Source: DASVUS01 sp036388675
Lineage (GTDB): Bacteria > Armatimonadota > Abditibacteriia > Abditibacteriales > Abditibacteriaceae
Assembly (NCBI GenBank): GCA_036388675.1
Contig: DASVRI010000039.1
Span: 124,001 to 188,000 of the forward strand
Direction of reading: 5' to 3'
Length of the DNA: 64,000 nucleotides
The notes below the pieces were generated by a model. It was not told the DNA's origin, ran no database searches, and saw only the letters and a list, made by a program, of their open reading frames with translations. Position numbers and translations under genes: made by a program. This document shows positions 16,231-24,471 of the stretch, in pieces (position 1 is the stretch's first letter; every line of letters begins with the position of its first letter).

Positions 16231-16962
16231 ATGAAGCAGAACGCTGACGATTCGCAAACATCCTTCGACACACAGCCTGCGCACGACACCGACAGTGCCG
16301 CGCCGACGCACGACTGGCGACTGCGCGCAGCACGCTCAGGCAACAAACTGCGTGAACTGCCGCAAGGCACAATTGTAGGATTATCCGCCGTTGGTGGAGC
16401 GCTGGCGGTGCTTCTGCTATCCGCCGGAACGCAGCTTGTGACACCGTTGCCACAAATCGGCAAGGCGAAAGCGCCCACGGTAACGGCGAAAAACAAGCCG
16501 GTGCCCGTCGCGAACACGAAGGTGTATATCGCACCGGAAGATCAAATGGCTGCGCTGCCGGATGTGCATCCGGGTGTATCAGCTACGGCTTTTGAGACAC
16601 GCAACAGCAACCATACAGGCGGCGAAATTCTGTCGCCGGAAATTGCCGCCGAGACCGGGCTGGTGGAGTTACGTCGTCGCGAAGACCAGGTTGCTGTCGA
16701 GCGCCAGCGTCTGGAAGATCGCAAGCGCATTATCGAGCGCGAGTTGGAAAACAAGGAAATTGAGAACAAGCGCTTGCAGGAAGACAAAGCGTTGGAAGAA
16801 CAGCGTCGCGCCGAGCGCCGCCGTTTGCGCGAAGAGCGCCAGATGGAAGACAAGCGCCTGGCCGCCGAAGCCGAACAGAACGCGCAACGCCGCATTGATG
16901 AAGAGCGCCAGTTGGAAGAAGAGCGCAAACGCGAAGAGGAAAAACTGGCCGCAGCGCCATAA
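16231..16962 (+). CDS. Single-pass membrane protein with long charged coiled coil
   Basis: 243 residues, no family recognised. Residues 1-45 are polar; about 46-68 ('GTIVGLSAVGGALAVLLLSA') form one membrane helix; 70-140 are Pro/Thr-rich; about 145-240 are an Arg/Glu-rich continuous helix ('RREDQVAVERQRLEDRKR' ... 'EEERKREEEKLAAAP'), like TolA or stalk proteins. The topology suggests an envelope-spanning or cytoplasmic stalk. It lies inside the nuo cluster, 36 bases after nuoE. No similarity to any complex I subunit is visible. Confidence 0.55.
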   Translation: MKQNADDSQTSFDTQPAHDTDSAAPTHDWRLRAARSGNKLRELPQGTIVGLSAVGGALAVLLLSAGTQLVTPLPQIGKAKAPTVTAKNKPVPVANTKVYIAPEDQMAALPDVHPGVSATAFETRNSNHTGGEILSPEIAAETGLVELRRREDQVAVERQRLEDRKRIIERELENKEIENKRLQEDKALEEQRRAERRRLREERQMEDKRLAAEAEQNAQRRIDEERQLEEERKREEEKLAAAP

Positions 16963-17021
16963 GCGAGTTGAACGATTGTGTCCGTCGCGAGCACAAGCCG
17001 CGATGGAGGAAACGAGTACTC

Positions 17022-17306
17022 ATGATGCATCGTCTGTTGCAGCGAAAGAATTTCATCCTTGGCTCAGCTTTAGCTCTAACCTCCTGCGTGGCGCTGTCGA
17101 GCGCGGCTCCGGCGCGAGCGCAGTCGGTGTTTTCTGATGTGCCCGATAATCACTGGGCCGCAGCCGCCGTGAAGCGTCTGGCCGAAGCGGGCATCATCGA
17201 AGGACGATCGGGGACACCGCAGGCGAGTTCAAGGCAAGCGAGCGCGCTACAATCGAATGCTGCGCAGGCTGCGCTGCGTGCGGCCAAAAGCAGCACCGTA
17301 TTATAG
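17022..17306 (+). CDS. Secreted protein with one SLH repeat, possibly truncated
   Basis: 94 residues. Residues about 1-33 make a signal peptide ending 'SSAAPARAQS', then 'VFSDVPDNHWAAAAVKRLAE' and 'AGIIEG' is one S-layer homology repeat, which usually occurs in threes and binds cell-wall polymers. After it comes a Ser/Ala/Gln tail. The TAG at 17304-17306 is followed in the same frame by 33 more sense codons of similar Lys/Thr/Ala/Ser composition up to TAA at 17406, so the tail may have been cut by a nonsense change. ATG 17022 (or 17025) follows GGAGGAAACGAGTACTC. Confidence 0.6.
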   Translation: MMHRLLQRKNFILGSALALTSCVALSSAAPARAQSVFSDVPDNHWAAAAVKRLAEAGIIEGRSGTPQASSRQASALQSNAAQAALRAAKSSTVL

Positions 17307-17504
17307 CAGCAAAGGCCACAAAAGCGCGCTGGGACAACCAGCAAGACCACTCGGCGCGTGGTGGCCACAGCACAAGCGAGCAAAAACAGTTCAGCCAACA
17401 GTCGTTAAGAACAAGTGCTGATAACACAGGTAGACGAGCCAAAAATCAGAGTGGCGGGGCATCTGTTTAGCGACATTATGGCCACAATATAGTTTCAGGA
17501 ACTC

Positions 17505-18128
17505 ATGGCAACAGCGACACGGGCCAAATCAAAGACAATCGAAACGCGCAGCACCATTGCTGCGCGTTCGGCCAGTGCGCGTCCCAGCAGGCCGCGCCCG
17601 TTGTTGCTGACGGCGGCGCAATATCTCAAGATGGCCGATCTGGGTTTCTTTCGCGAAACGCGCGTCGAACTGGTGAATGGGAGCGTTATCGAGATGACGG
17701 CGATGAACGACAGTCACTGGTTCTCACTCATTAAATGTGGAAAAACGCTGCGCACAGGGTTTGAATCATCTTTTGAGATTGTGTCGCAGGTTCCACTGGC
17801 AATTGACGAGTACTCGGAGCCGGAGCCGGATTTCTTTGTTATGAGTGCGCTGCCGCAATCGAAAGCCGATGCGCTGCCGCTCACGGTTCTGGTGATTGAA
17901 ATTTCAGATTCGACATTGCAATACGACCGCACGACCAAAGCGGCTTTATATGCGAGCGCCGGCATCAGCGAATACTGGATTGTCAATTTGAACGCGCGCG
18001 AAGTCGAAGTACGTCGCGCGCCAAATAATCAAAAATACTCACAGGTGCAAACCTTCAACGAGAAAGAAACGGTGTCGCCTCTGGCTGCGCCGCGCAAAAA
18101 ATTAAAGGTCACGGACTTGCTGCCATGA
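17505..18128 (+). CDS. Uma2 family restriction-endonuclease-like protein (copy 1)
   Basis: 207 residues. Uma2 (DUF820) proteins have a PD-(D/E)XK fold and are very numerous in cyanobacteria and related groups; their cellular role is not settled. Marks: 'LTAAQYLKMADLGFF', 'VELVNGSVIEMTAMNDSHW', 'YSEPEPDFFVMS' (Asp of the active site), 'TVLVIEISDSTLQYDR' (E-x-S) and 'TKAALYASAGISEYWIVNLN'. The N-terminus has an extra basic 35 residues. It sits between nuoE and nuoF. A second copy lies at 21005. GAGTACTC at 17808 is read Glu-Tyr-Ser in the active-site strand. Confidence 0.85.
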   Translation: MATATRAKSKTIETRSTIAARSASARPSRPRPLLLTAAQYLKMADLGFFRETRVELVNGSVIEMTAMNDSHWFSLIKCGKTLRTGFESSFEIVSQVPLAIDEYSEPEPDFFVMSALPQSKADALPLTVLVIEISDSTLQYDRTTKAALYASAGISEYWIVNLNAREVEVRRAPNNQKYSQVQTFNEKETVSPLAAPRKKLKVTDLLP

Positions 18129-18197
18129 CAAACCAATTGATGTAACAAAGCCGCATCGGACATAAAGTTTGGATTTAGCCGCACAGAGAGTACTCAA

Positions 18198-19508
18198 ATG
18201 GCATACGCAGACGAACCCAAAATCATTCACAAATACATCGACGTACCGGGCGTGGAGAAAATTAGCGTCTATGAAGAGCAGGCCGAGGGCTACGCGGCCT
18301 GGCGCAAGGCGCTATCGGAGATGTCCGGCGACGATGTATTGAACGAAGTCAAAACCAGCAGCCTGGGCGGACGCGGCGGCGCGTGGTTCCCCACCGGCAT
18401 GAAGTGGAGTTTCATGCCCAAGCCGGTGTTTCCCAAATACCTGGTGTGCAACTGCGACGAAAGCGAACCCGGCACTTTTTCCAACCGCGAGATCGTGCTG
18501 AAGACGCCGCACACGCTGCTCGAAGGTTTCATGCTGGGCTGCTACGCCATCGGCTGCACACATGGTTATATCTATGTGCGCGGTGAGATGATGAAAGGTT
18601 ATTACAACCTGCGTCGCGCCCTGGCCGAAGCCAAAGCACGCGGCTACGTCGGCAAAAACGTGCTGGGCAGCGGCTTCGACCTGGAAATCACGATTCACAC
18701 CGGCGCCGGCGCTTACATCTGCGGCGAAGAGACCGCCCTGCTCTCCTCGCTCGAAGGCGATCGTGGCCAACCGCGCTTGAAGCCACCGTTTCCCGCTGTG
18801 GCCGGCCTTTATGCCAAGCCGACATCGGTCAACAACGTGGAAACGCTGTCTAACATTCCGTATATCATTCGCGAAGGTTCGACGGCGTTCAAGCAGTTCG
18901 GAACGGAGCGCTCGCCCGGCATGAAAATTGTCAGCGTGAGCGGTCACGTCGAGAATCCGGGCAACTACGAAGTTCCGGTCGGCACTCCGATCAGCAAAGT
19001 GGTGAACGAATACGCCGGCGGCGTATGGAAAGGCAAGCAGCTCAAAGGTTTTTACCCCGGCGGTAGCTCGACGCCGATGCTGACACCCGATAAGTTCGAT
19101 ACGCCGCTTGACCCGGCTTCGATTACCGCGGCGGGCAGCATTCTGGGAACAGCAGGTTTGTGTATTTTCGATGAAGACACCGACATCGTGCACGTGGCGG
19201 CGCGCCTGATTCAGTTCTACAAGCACGAATCGTGCGGCAAGTGCACGCCGTGCCGCGAAGGCAACGACTGGCTGACCGCTGTGCTGCGCCGCATCGACCA
19301 GGGCAAAGGCCGCGACGGCGACCTCGACATGCTAATCGATATGTCGAACAACATTGCGGGGCGTTCGTTCTGTCTGCTGGGCGATGCAGCGACGGCGCCG
19401 GTTCTCAGCAGCATCAAGAACTTCCGCGAAGATTTTGAGAAGCGCATCACCAACCCGCCGGATGAAAAGGTGTTCATTCCCCTTTCGATAGCCAATAGCC
19501 ATCACTGA
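18198..19508 (+). CDS. nuoF: NADH-quinone oxidoreductase subunit F (NADH-binding)
   Basis: 436 residues, the flavin subunit that oxidises NADH. Key motifs: 'GRGGAWFPTGMKWSF' (FMN/NADH glycine-rich), 'CNCDESEPGTFSNREI', 'GAGAYICGEETALLSSLEG' and the [4Fe-4S] site 'ESCGKCTPCREGNDWL'; final Cys in 'AGRSFCLLGDAATAP'. The start ATG 18198 lies three bases after GAGAGTACTCAA, whose GAG serves as ribosome site. The gene ends 6 bases before the 18-bp palindrome at 19514. Confidence 0.93.
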   Translation: MAYADEPKIIHKYIDVPGVEKISVYEEQAEGYAAWRKALSEMSGDDVLNEVKTSSLGGRGGAWFPTGMKWSFMPKPVFPKYLVCNCDESEPGTFSNREIVLKTPHTLLEGFMLGCYAIGCTHGYIYVRGEMMKGYYNLRRALAEAKARGYVGKNVLGSGFDLEITIHTGAGAYICGEETALLSSLEGDRGQPRLKPPFPAVAGLYAKPTSVNNVETLSNIPYIIREGSTAFKQFGTERSPGMKIVSVSGHVENPGNYEVPVGTPISKVVNEYAGGVWKGKQLKGFYPGGSSTPMLTPDKFDTPLDPASITAAGSILGTAGLCIFDEDTDIVHVAARLIQFYKHESCGKCTPCREGNDWLTAVLRRIDQGKGRDGDLDMLIDMSNNIAGRSFCLLGDAATAPVLSSIKNFREDFEKRITNPPDEKVFIPLSIANSHH

Positions 19509-19513
19509 GTGCA

Positions 19514-19531
19514 CGGTTGAGTACTCAACCG
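19514..19531. terminator. 18-bp perfect palindrome after nuoF, possible terminator
   Basis: CGGTTGAGTACTCAACCG is fully self-complementary and has GAGTACTC at its centre. As RNA it would fold as a 7-bp stem with a GUAC loop, followed by AACTGGTTTTGG. It may terminate or attenuate transcription after nuoF, or be a protein site. The T run is weak. Confidence 0.4.
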
Positions 19532-19603
19532 AACTGGTTTTGGTGCCGTTCTTTTGTAGAATTAGCCTGACGAAAAGAAAACAAACATTTTTGGAGGAAC
19601 AAC

Positions 19604-19849
19604 ATGGCCTATGTAATTGCTGAACCGTGTATCGATGTGAAGGACAAATCGTGTGTGGAAGTATGTCCGGTGGACTGCATTCATGGCGATGACGACTCGC
19701 CGCAACTCTACATCAATCCGGGCGAGTGCATCGACTGCGGTGCCTGCGAGCCGGAATGCCCGGTCGAAGCCATCTTTGAAGAATCGGCCCTGCCTGCGGA
19801 GTGGAAGAGCTTCACCCAGGTTAACGCCGATTATTACAAGGACAAATAA
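19604..19849 (+). CDS. 7Fe/8Fe-type bacterial ferredoxin
   Basis: 81 residues, cytoplasmic electron carrier. 'CIDVKDKSCVEVCPVDCIHG' has the spacing of ferredoxins with an N-terminal [3Fe-4S] cluster (Cys9-x7-Cys17-x3-Cys21), and 'CIDCGACEPECPVEAIF' supplies the classical [4Fe-4S] site. The acidic tail ending 'VNADYYKDK' is typical of FdxA-like ferredoxins. ATG 19604 follows TTTTTGGAGGAACAAC, a strong ribosome site, and TAGAAT at 19557 may be a -10 box, so it could have its own promoter inside the nuo cluster. Confidence 0.88.
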   Translation: MAYVIAEPCIDVKDKSCVEVCPVDCIHGDDDSPQLYINPGECIDCGACEPECPVEAIFEESALPAEWKSFTQVNADYYKDK

Positions 19850-19939
19850 TTGTCGAAAACTGTCGCCGGCTGTTTCTCGTGCATTCACTTTTTGGTGCGT
19901 GAGGAATAGCCGGTGAGCGCGTTAAGTCGCGTGCGTTAA

Positions 19940-20968
19940 ATGGATTTCATTCCGCAAAATGCGCCGCGAAACGACGCGCCGCCAGAGGAAGTTGTTGCAC
20001 CTGTCGTCCTTAGTCGCAGGGAAAAGTGGAAACGCACGCGAGTTTTGTGGGCGGGCTTTGCTGCTTCGAACCTGGTCGGTTTGCTCACAGTTGTCGCTTT
20101 GCCACGAGTACTCGAAGCCTTAAGTTCGTGGTTCGCGCCGCGCGGTGGTGGCACCTTCGTGAGCGTGTTGGGCATTTCGATGTTTGTGGCGATTCCGCTT
20201 TCGATGGGCGCCATTAGCGCGTTGGTGTGGAAGCCGTTGCAGTTGCCGAAAAGTCATCTCTCGCTGTATTCGGCATCTAATACGATTTTGGCGGTTGGCG
20301 GCAGCGCAGTTGTGTTACGCGAAGGCGCAATTTGTCTCCTGATGGCCTCGCCAATCTTGTGGGTGATGATCTGGAGCGGTTGTTTGATGGGCGAGGCATT
20401 GTTCAATTGGGTGAATCGCCCGCTGCGGATGAGCCTGTTGCCATTGTTTGCGCTGTGCTTGTTCCAGGATGTGCGAAGCAGCAATGTCACACACGAGATA
20501 AGCGATGAAGTCACGATTCGCGCGACACCGGCGCAGGTGTGGCATCAAGTCAAGCGTTTTCCGCCGGTGGACGATGCGCCCGAGTACTGGCTTTTCAAAA
20601 TGGGAATGCCGATGCCGATCGTGTCGAAGTTGTACGGTGAGAAAATTGGTGCCAAACGCGAGTGCATTCTGACGGGCGGCCTGGTATTCGATGAAAAAGT
20701 GACGGTGTGGAAGCTGCGCCAACAGTTGACGTTCGATGTCGTGAGGCAGCCGGATCATCCCGAATTAACCGGGCATTTTAAGTTATTACGCGGCGAATTC
20801 CGTTTGCGCGACAACAAGAATGGCACGACGAGTTTGATGGGAACAAGTTGGTATCGGCTGAACGTGAGGCCGTTGTGGTATTGGCAGCTGTGGGCAGACG
20901 ATGCAATTCGTCACGTTCACTTGCGTGTGATGCATCACATACGCGACGAAGCCGAGAGGAAAGCGTGA
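19940..20968 (+). CDS. Membrane protein with C-terminal SRPBCC-like lipid/ligand domain
   Basis: 342 residues. Residues about 25-185 contain four to five hydrophobic segments. Residues about 195-342 look like an SRPBCC/polyketide-cyclase (START-like) domain: 'VTIRATPAQVWHQVKRFPPV', 'KRECILTGGLVFDEKVTVW', 'LTFDVV' and a long C-terminal helix starting 'WYWQLWADDAIRHVHLRVMH'. The fused layout suggests binding of a hydrophobic ligand at the membrane. It lies between the ferredoxin and Uma2 copy 2. ATG 19940 has no clear ribosome site. Function unknown. Confidence 0.6.
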   Translation: MDFIPQNAPRNDAPPEEVVAPVVLSRREKWKRTRVLWAGFAASNLVGLLTVVALPRVLEALSSWFAPRGGGTFVSVLGISMFVAIPLSMGAISALVWKPLQLPKSHLSLYSASNTILAVGGSAVVLREGAICLLMASPILWVMIWSGCLMGEALFNWVNRPLRMSLLPLFALCLFQDVRSSNVTHEISDEVTIRATPAQVWHQVKRFPPVDDAPEYWLFKMGMPMPIVSKLYGEKIGAKRECILTGGLVFDEKVTVWKLRQQLTFDVVRQPDHPELTGHFKLLRGEFRLRDNKNGTTSLMGTSWYRLNVRPLWYWQLWADDAIRHVHLRVMHHIRDEAERKA

Positions 20969-21004
20969 CCCAGGCGCTCAGGATCAATCGCGGGGCGGTA
21001 ATTT

Positions 21005-21622
21005 ATGACGCAACGAGTACTCGATATAAATAAAGAAGCCAGCCCGCGCATCTCTTATGAAGAGTTTTTGGCACAGGCCGATGAGGACGTGCGCGCCGAG
21101 TGGGTGAACGGCCAAGTTATTATTGATATGACTCCAGTTACGACGTGGCATCAGAATCTCGAAGATTTTTTGACAGCCCTGATTCGATATTACGCGGAAG
21201 TTAAAGAATTAGGCCAGGTACGTTCAGCAGGTTATCAAATGCGCATTGCTCAGCCGCCGTCGGGCCGCGAACCCGACATCGTATTTGTCAGAAATGAAAA
21301 CCTGACGCGTATGCGTGAAACATTTCTCGATGGCCCTGCCGACCTGGTAGTCGAAATCATTAGCCCCGAAAGTCGCGCACGGGATCGTGGTGAGAAATAT
21401 TATGAATACGAAGCCGGCGGCGTGTGCGAATACTGGTTGCTCGACCCGCAGCGCAAGCAAGCCGAATGGTATCAGTTAGACGATAAGGGAATTTATCAGC
21501 TTGTGGCCGCGCAGGACAGCGTTTATCACAGTCGAGTACTCGAAGGTTTGTGGCTGCGCGAAAGTTGGCTATGGCAGCCGCCGACCTTAAGAGAAGTATT
21601 GCGGGAATGGAAGCTGATTTAA
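21005..21622 (+). CDS. Uma2 family restriction-endonuclease-like protein (copy 2)
   Basis: 205 residues, PD-(D/E)XK fold. Marks: 'ISYEEFLAQADEDVRAEWVN', 'GQVIIDMTPVTTWHQN', 'GREPDIVFVRNEN' (active-site Asp), 'ADLVVEIISPESRARDRGEK' (Glu-x-(Ile/Ser)) and 'YYEYEAGGVCEYWLLDPQRK'. It is only distantly like copy 1 at 17505, so this is not a recent duplication. Two GAGTACTC copies (21015, 21534) lie inside it, both read as Arg-Val-Leu. It stands just before nuoG with no sign of a terminator between. Confidence 0.88.
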   Translation: MTQRVLDINKEASPRISYEEFLAQADEDVRAEWVNGQVIIDMTPVTTWHQNLEDFLTALIRYYAEVKELGQVRSAGYQMRIAQPPSGREPDIVFVRNENLTRMRETFLDGPADLVVEIISPESRARDRGEKYYEYEAGGVCEYWLLDPQRKQAEWYQLDDKGIYQLVAAQDSVYHSRVLEGLWLRESWLWQPPTLREVLREWKLI

Positions 21623-21692
21623 TCTTGATTTTGTAGTTGTTTAATACACTTAGTGTTTACGACACCTGACGACGCGACGAAGGAACCGATTC

Positions 21693-24335
21693 ATGCCTGA
21701 TCTTGTAACAGTCACCATTGACGGACAGAAAATCACTGTGCCAAAAGGCACTCTCATCATTGAAGCCGCGACGCAGCTTGGCATCGACGTGCCGCGTTTT
21801 TGTTACCATCCCAAGCTCAGCGCAGTCGGCATGTGCCGCATGTGCCTGGGCGAAGTGGGTATGCCGAAGATGAACCCGGACAAAACACCGGCGCTCAACG
21901 AAGACGGCACGCCGGCTATCGCGATGATGCCCAAGCCACAAACGCTATGCACCACGCAGGCCGCCGAAGGCATGGTCGTGCTCAGCGAAACGGCTTCCAT
22001 TGTGAAGGCGCGCGAGGGAGTACTCGAATTCTTCCTGGCCAATCACCCGCTCGACTGCCCGGTTTGCGACAAGGGCGGCGAGTGCATGCTGCAAGACCAG
22101 ACCATGGCCTATGCGAATGGCCTGTCGCGCGTGCAGGACATGTATCACCTGCGCAAAGACCTGGAAAAAGATTATCCGATTTCGGAACTTATCACGCTCG
22201 ACCGCGAGCGCTGCATCCAGTGCGCGCGCTGCACGCGTTTCCAGGACGAGATCGCGCAAGATCCGGTTCTCGAACTGGTGGCGCGCGGCTCCAAGACGAT
22301 GATCGACACGCTGAGCGATCCGCCTTTCGACTCGAAGTTCTCCGGCAACACGATGGACATCTGCCCGGTTGGAGCGCTCTTGTCACGCGACTTCCGCTTC
22401 CGCGCTCGCGTGTGGGAAGTGAAGAACGTGCCGACGGTTTCGATGATCGACGGCAGCGGCACGAACATCTTCGTGTCGCAGCGCAACGAGACATTCGTGC
22501 GCGTCATCCCGCGCGACAATGAAGCCATCAACGAATGCTGGATTTCCGACCGCGACCGTTTCGGCCTCAATTACGTGGACAGTGAAGCGCGCCTGACGCA
22601 GCCCATGGTGCGTCGCGACGGCCAGCTTGAGCCCGCGACGTGGGACGAAGCGCTGCAACTCGTCACCGACAAAATCAAAAGTGTTCCGAGTACTCAGGTG
22701 GGCGCTATCGGCAGCGGCAAGCTGACGGATGAAGGCGCTCTTGCCATGGCAACGCTGTTTAAGGAAGCGGTCGGCACGCCGAATGTGGACAACGGCTTCC
22801 AGCCGACAATCGCCACACCGGGCAAACCGTCACCGGCGCTGTATGAAGAGCTTGAAATGGCGGATGTCATTCTGGTCATCGGCAGCAACCCGAACGAAGA
22901 ACTGCCGATTCTCGACCTGCGTTTGAAGAAAGCGGCTTTCCAGCGTAAGGCGCACCTCATCAACTGCAACGCGTGGAAAACACCGCTTGATCGCCTGGCC
23001 AAGCAGTCGTTGATTCACAACGAAGGCAGCGAAGTCGCACTATTGAACGCGCTTGCCAAGCTGGTTCACCAGTCGTGGACGGACGAACCGGCACAAAGCG
23101 AAACGCTGCACAAAGTATCGGGCGAAGGCTCGACCGCGTGGATCGATTCGCTGGGGCCATACGCGAGTACTCGTGTCGCGGAAATCGCCGGTGTGGATGA
23201 AGCCACTTTGCGCGCTGCGGCCACTGCCATTGCAGGCAGCGAGCGCCTTTTCCTCTTTGTTGGAGAAAATGCATCACCCGCCACGTTGCAGGCGCTGCAA
23301 AACCTGGCCGCGCTTAAAGGCCGCAGCGATTATCTCGTCGTGCTGCACCCGGAAGCCAACACAGTCGGTGTGCGCCGCGCCGGGCTGGTGCCGGGCGAAG
23401 GCGGTCTGAACGGCGAGCAGATGCTGGAAGCTGCCTTCAAGGGCGACATCAAAGTTTTGTATGTCGCGGCCAATAACCCGCTGCACCGTGCGCGCGACTA
23501 CGAAGTGGCCAAGCGCGCCATTGAAACCGTCGATTTCCTGGTCGTGCAAACCCTGTTCTTGAACGAACTCACTGAGCAGGCCGACGTGGTCCTGCCCGCC
23601 GCCACGTTCTTAGAGCAGGACGGTACCACGACTAATTTTCACGGCAAGATTCAAACGTTGAAGCAGGTCTTCAAACCGCGCGAGCGGCGCGATGAGCGTG
23701 GCAACACGCTCTCGGCCTGCGCGCCTGACTGGATCATCTTCACCAAGTTGATGCAACTGCTGGGCAAAGATCCCGGTTTTACAACGGCCTCGCAGTGGTC
23801 GCAGAAGTTTCGCGCCTTGCCACAGGCGAGCAATGCCACAGCGCGCTTCGAGCCTGTTGCTTACGAAGTGTCACCGACGCCGTTGCCGGAAGGCTCGCTG
23901 CGCTTGTTGACCGGGCCAATTTTGCTGGATGGCGGCGAAAGCTTCCCGCACCTCGACCGCTTAAAGCGTGTGGTGCCCACACCTTATATCGAAATAAACC
24001 GTGCCGACGCGCGCCGTCTGGGTATCGAGAACAAGGCGACGGTCGAAGTAAAATCGGGCCGCACGAGTACTCAGGTGCGCGCCAAAGTTGGCCGCAGCGT
24101 CAAAGAAGGCACGGTGTGGATGCCGTGGCGCCTGTGGGATGTTCAGGTGAACCAGATTATGGAAGCCGGTGCGCCCTTTACGGCTGTCACGCTGACCAAA
24201 GTGGCCGACGCGCCAAAGGAAGGCATGGAATCGCCGCTGCATTCTTATGCACAGGGCGTGGGCGAGGGCCGTCCCGGCGGCGCGACACAGGGTTCGGTTC
24301 CCGGCACGCAGGGAACGGCTGCCGCACCGGCGTGA
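21693..24335 (+). CDS. nuoG: NADH-quinone oxidoreductase subunit G
   Basis: 880 residues, the large Fe-S subunit of the peripheral arm. N-terminal [2Fe-2S] ligands 'CYHPKLSAVGMCRMCLGEVG' and 'TLCTTQ'; [4Fe-4S] N5 His/Cys site in 'ANHPLDCPVCDKGGECMLQD'; next [4Fe-4S] site 'RCIQCARCTRFQDEI' and 'CPVG'. A molybdopterin-oxidoreductase-like domain follows ('ADVILVIGSNPNEELPI', 'QADVVLPAATFLEQDGT'), and a C-terminal beta-barrel region ('YIEINRADARRLGIENKATV'). Four palindrome copies (22018, 22688, 23165, 24065). Start ATG 21693 follows GAAGGAACC. The final 25 residues are Gly/Ala/Pro-rich. Confidence 0.92.
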   Translation: MPDLVTVTIDGQKITVPKGTLIIEAATQLGIDVPRFCYHPKLSAVGMCRMCLGEVGMPKMNPDKTPALNEDGTPAIAMMPKPQTLCTTQAAEGMVVLSETASIVKAREGVLEFFLANHPLDCPVCDKGGECMLQDQTMAYANGLSRVQDMYHLRKDLEKDYPISELITLDRERCIQCARCTRFQDEIAQDPVLELVARGSKTMIDTLSDPPFDSKFSGNTMDICPVGALLSRDFRFRARVWEVKNVPTVSMIDGSGTNIFVSQRNETFVRVIPRDNEAINECWISDRDRFGLNYVDSEARLTQPMVRRDGQLEPATWDEALQLVTDKIKSVPSTQVGAIGSGKLTDEGALAMATLFKEAVGTPNVDNGFQPTIATPGKPSPALYEELEMADVILVIGSNPNEELPILDLRLKKAAFQRKAHLINCNAWKTPLDRLAKQSLIHNEGSEVALLNALAKLVHQSWTDEPAQSETLHKVSGEGSTAWIDSLGPYASTRVAEIAGVDEATLRAAATAIAGSERLFLFVGENASPATLQALQNLAALKGRSDYLVVLHPEANTVGVRRAGLVPGEGGLNGEQMLEAAFKGDIKVLYVAANNPLHRARDYEVAKRAIETVDFLVVQTLFLNELTEQADVVLPAATFLEQDGTTTNFHGKIQTLKQVFKPRERRDERGNTLSACAPDWIIFTKLMQLLGKDPGFTTASQWSQKFRALPQASNATARFEPVAYEVSPTPLPEGSLRLLTGPILLDGGESFPHLDRLKRVVPTPYIEINRADARRLGIENKATVEVKSGRTSTQVRAKVGRSVKEGTVWMPWRLWDVQVNQIMEAGAPFTAVTLTKVADAPKEGMESPLHSYAQGVGEGRPGGATQGSVPGTQGTAAAPA

Positions 24336-24361
24336 TTACATGGGTAACGAAAGAGGAATGT

Positions 24362-24411
24362 TGTCATTCCGGGCGCCACGCGAAGTTTTGTATGCTGCGC
24401 TCGGAGTGACA
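24362..24411. repeat. Intergenic palindrome starting TGTCATTCC
   Basis: TGTCATTCCGGGCGC (24362-24376) pairs with GCGCTCGGAGTGACA (24397-24411) with two mismatches. This is a typical 'GTCATTCCGAGCG' dispersed palindrome seen between genes in many bacteria. It sits between nuoG and nuoH. Confidence 0.65.
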
Positions 24412-24471
24412 CACCTTTCAGCAGCATTGATAGCCAATTGAATAGGCAACTGTTAGCAGAGGAGTTTTTCT

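Noticed and set aside
18312..19226. 304-codon frame antisense to nuoF
   Set aside because: Shadow of a strongly conserved gene in GC-rich codon use.
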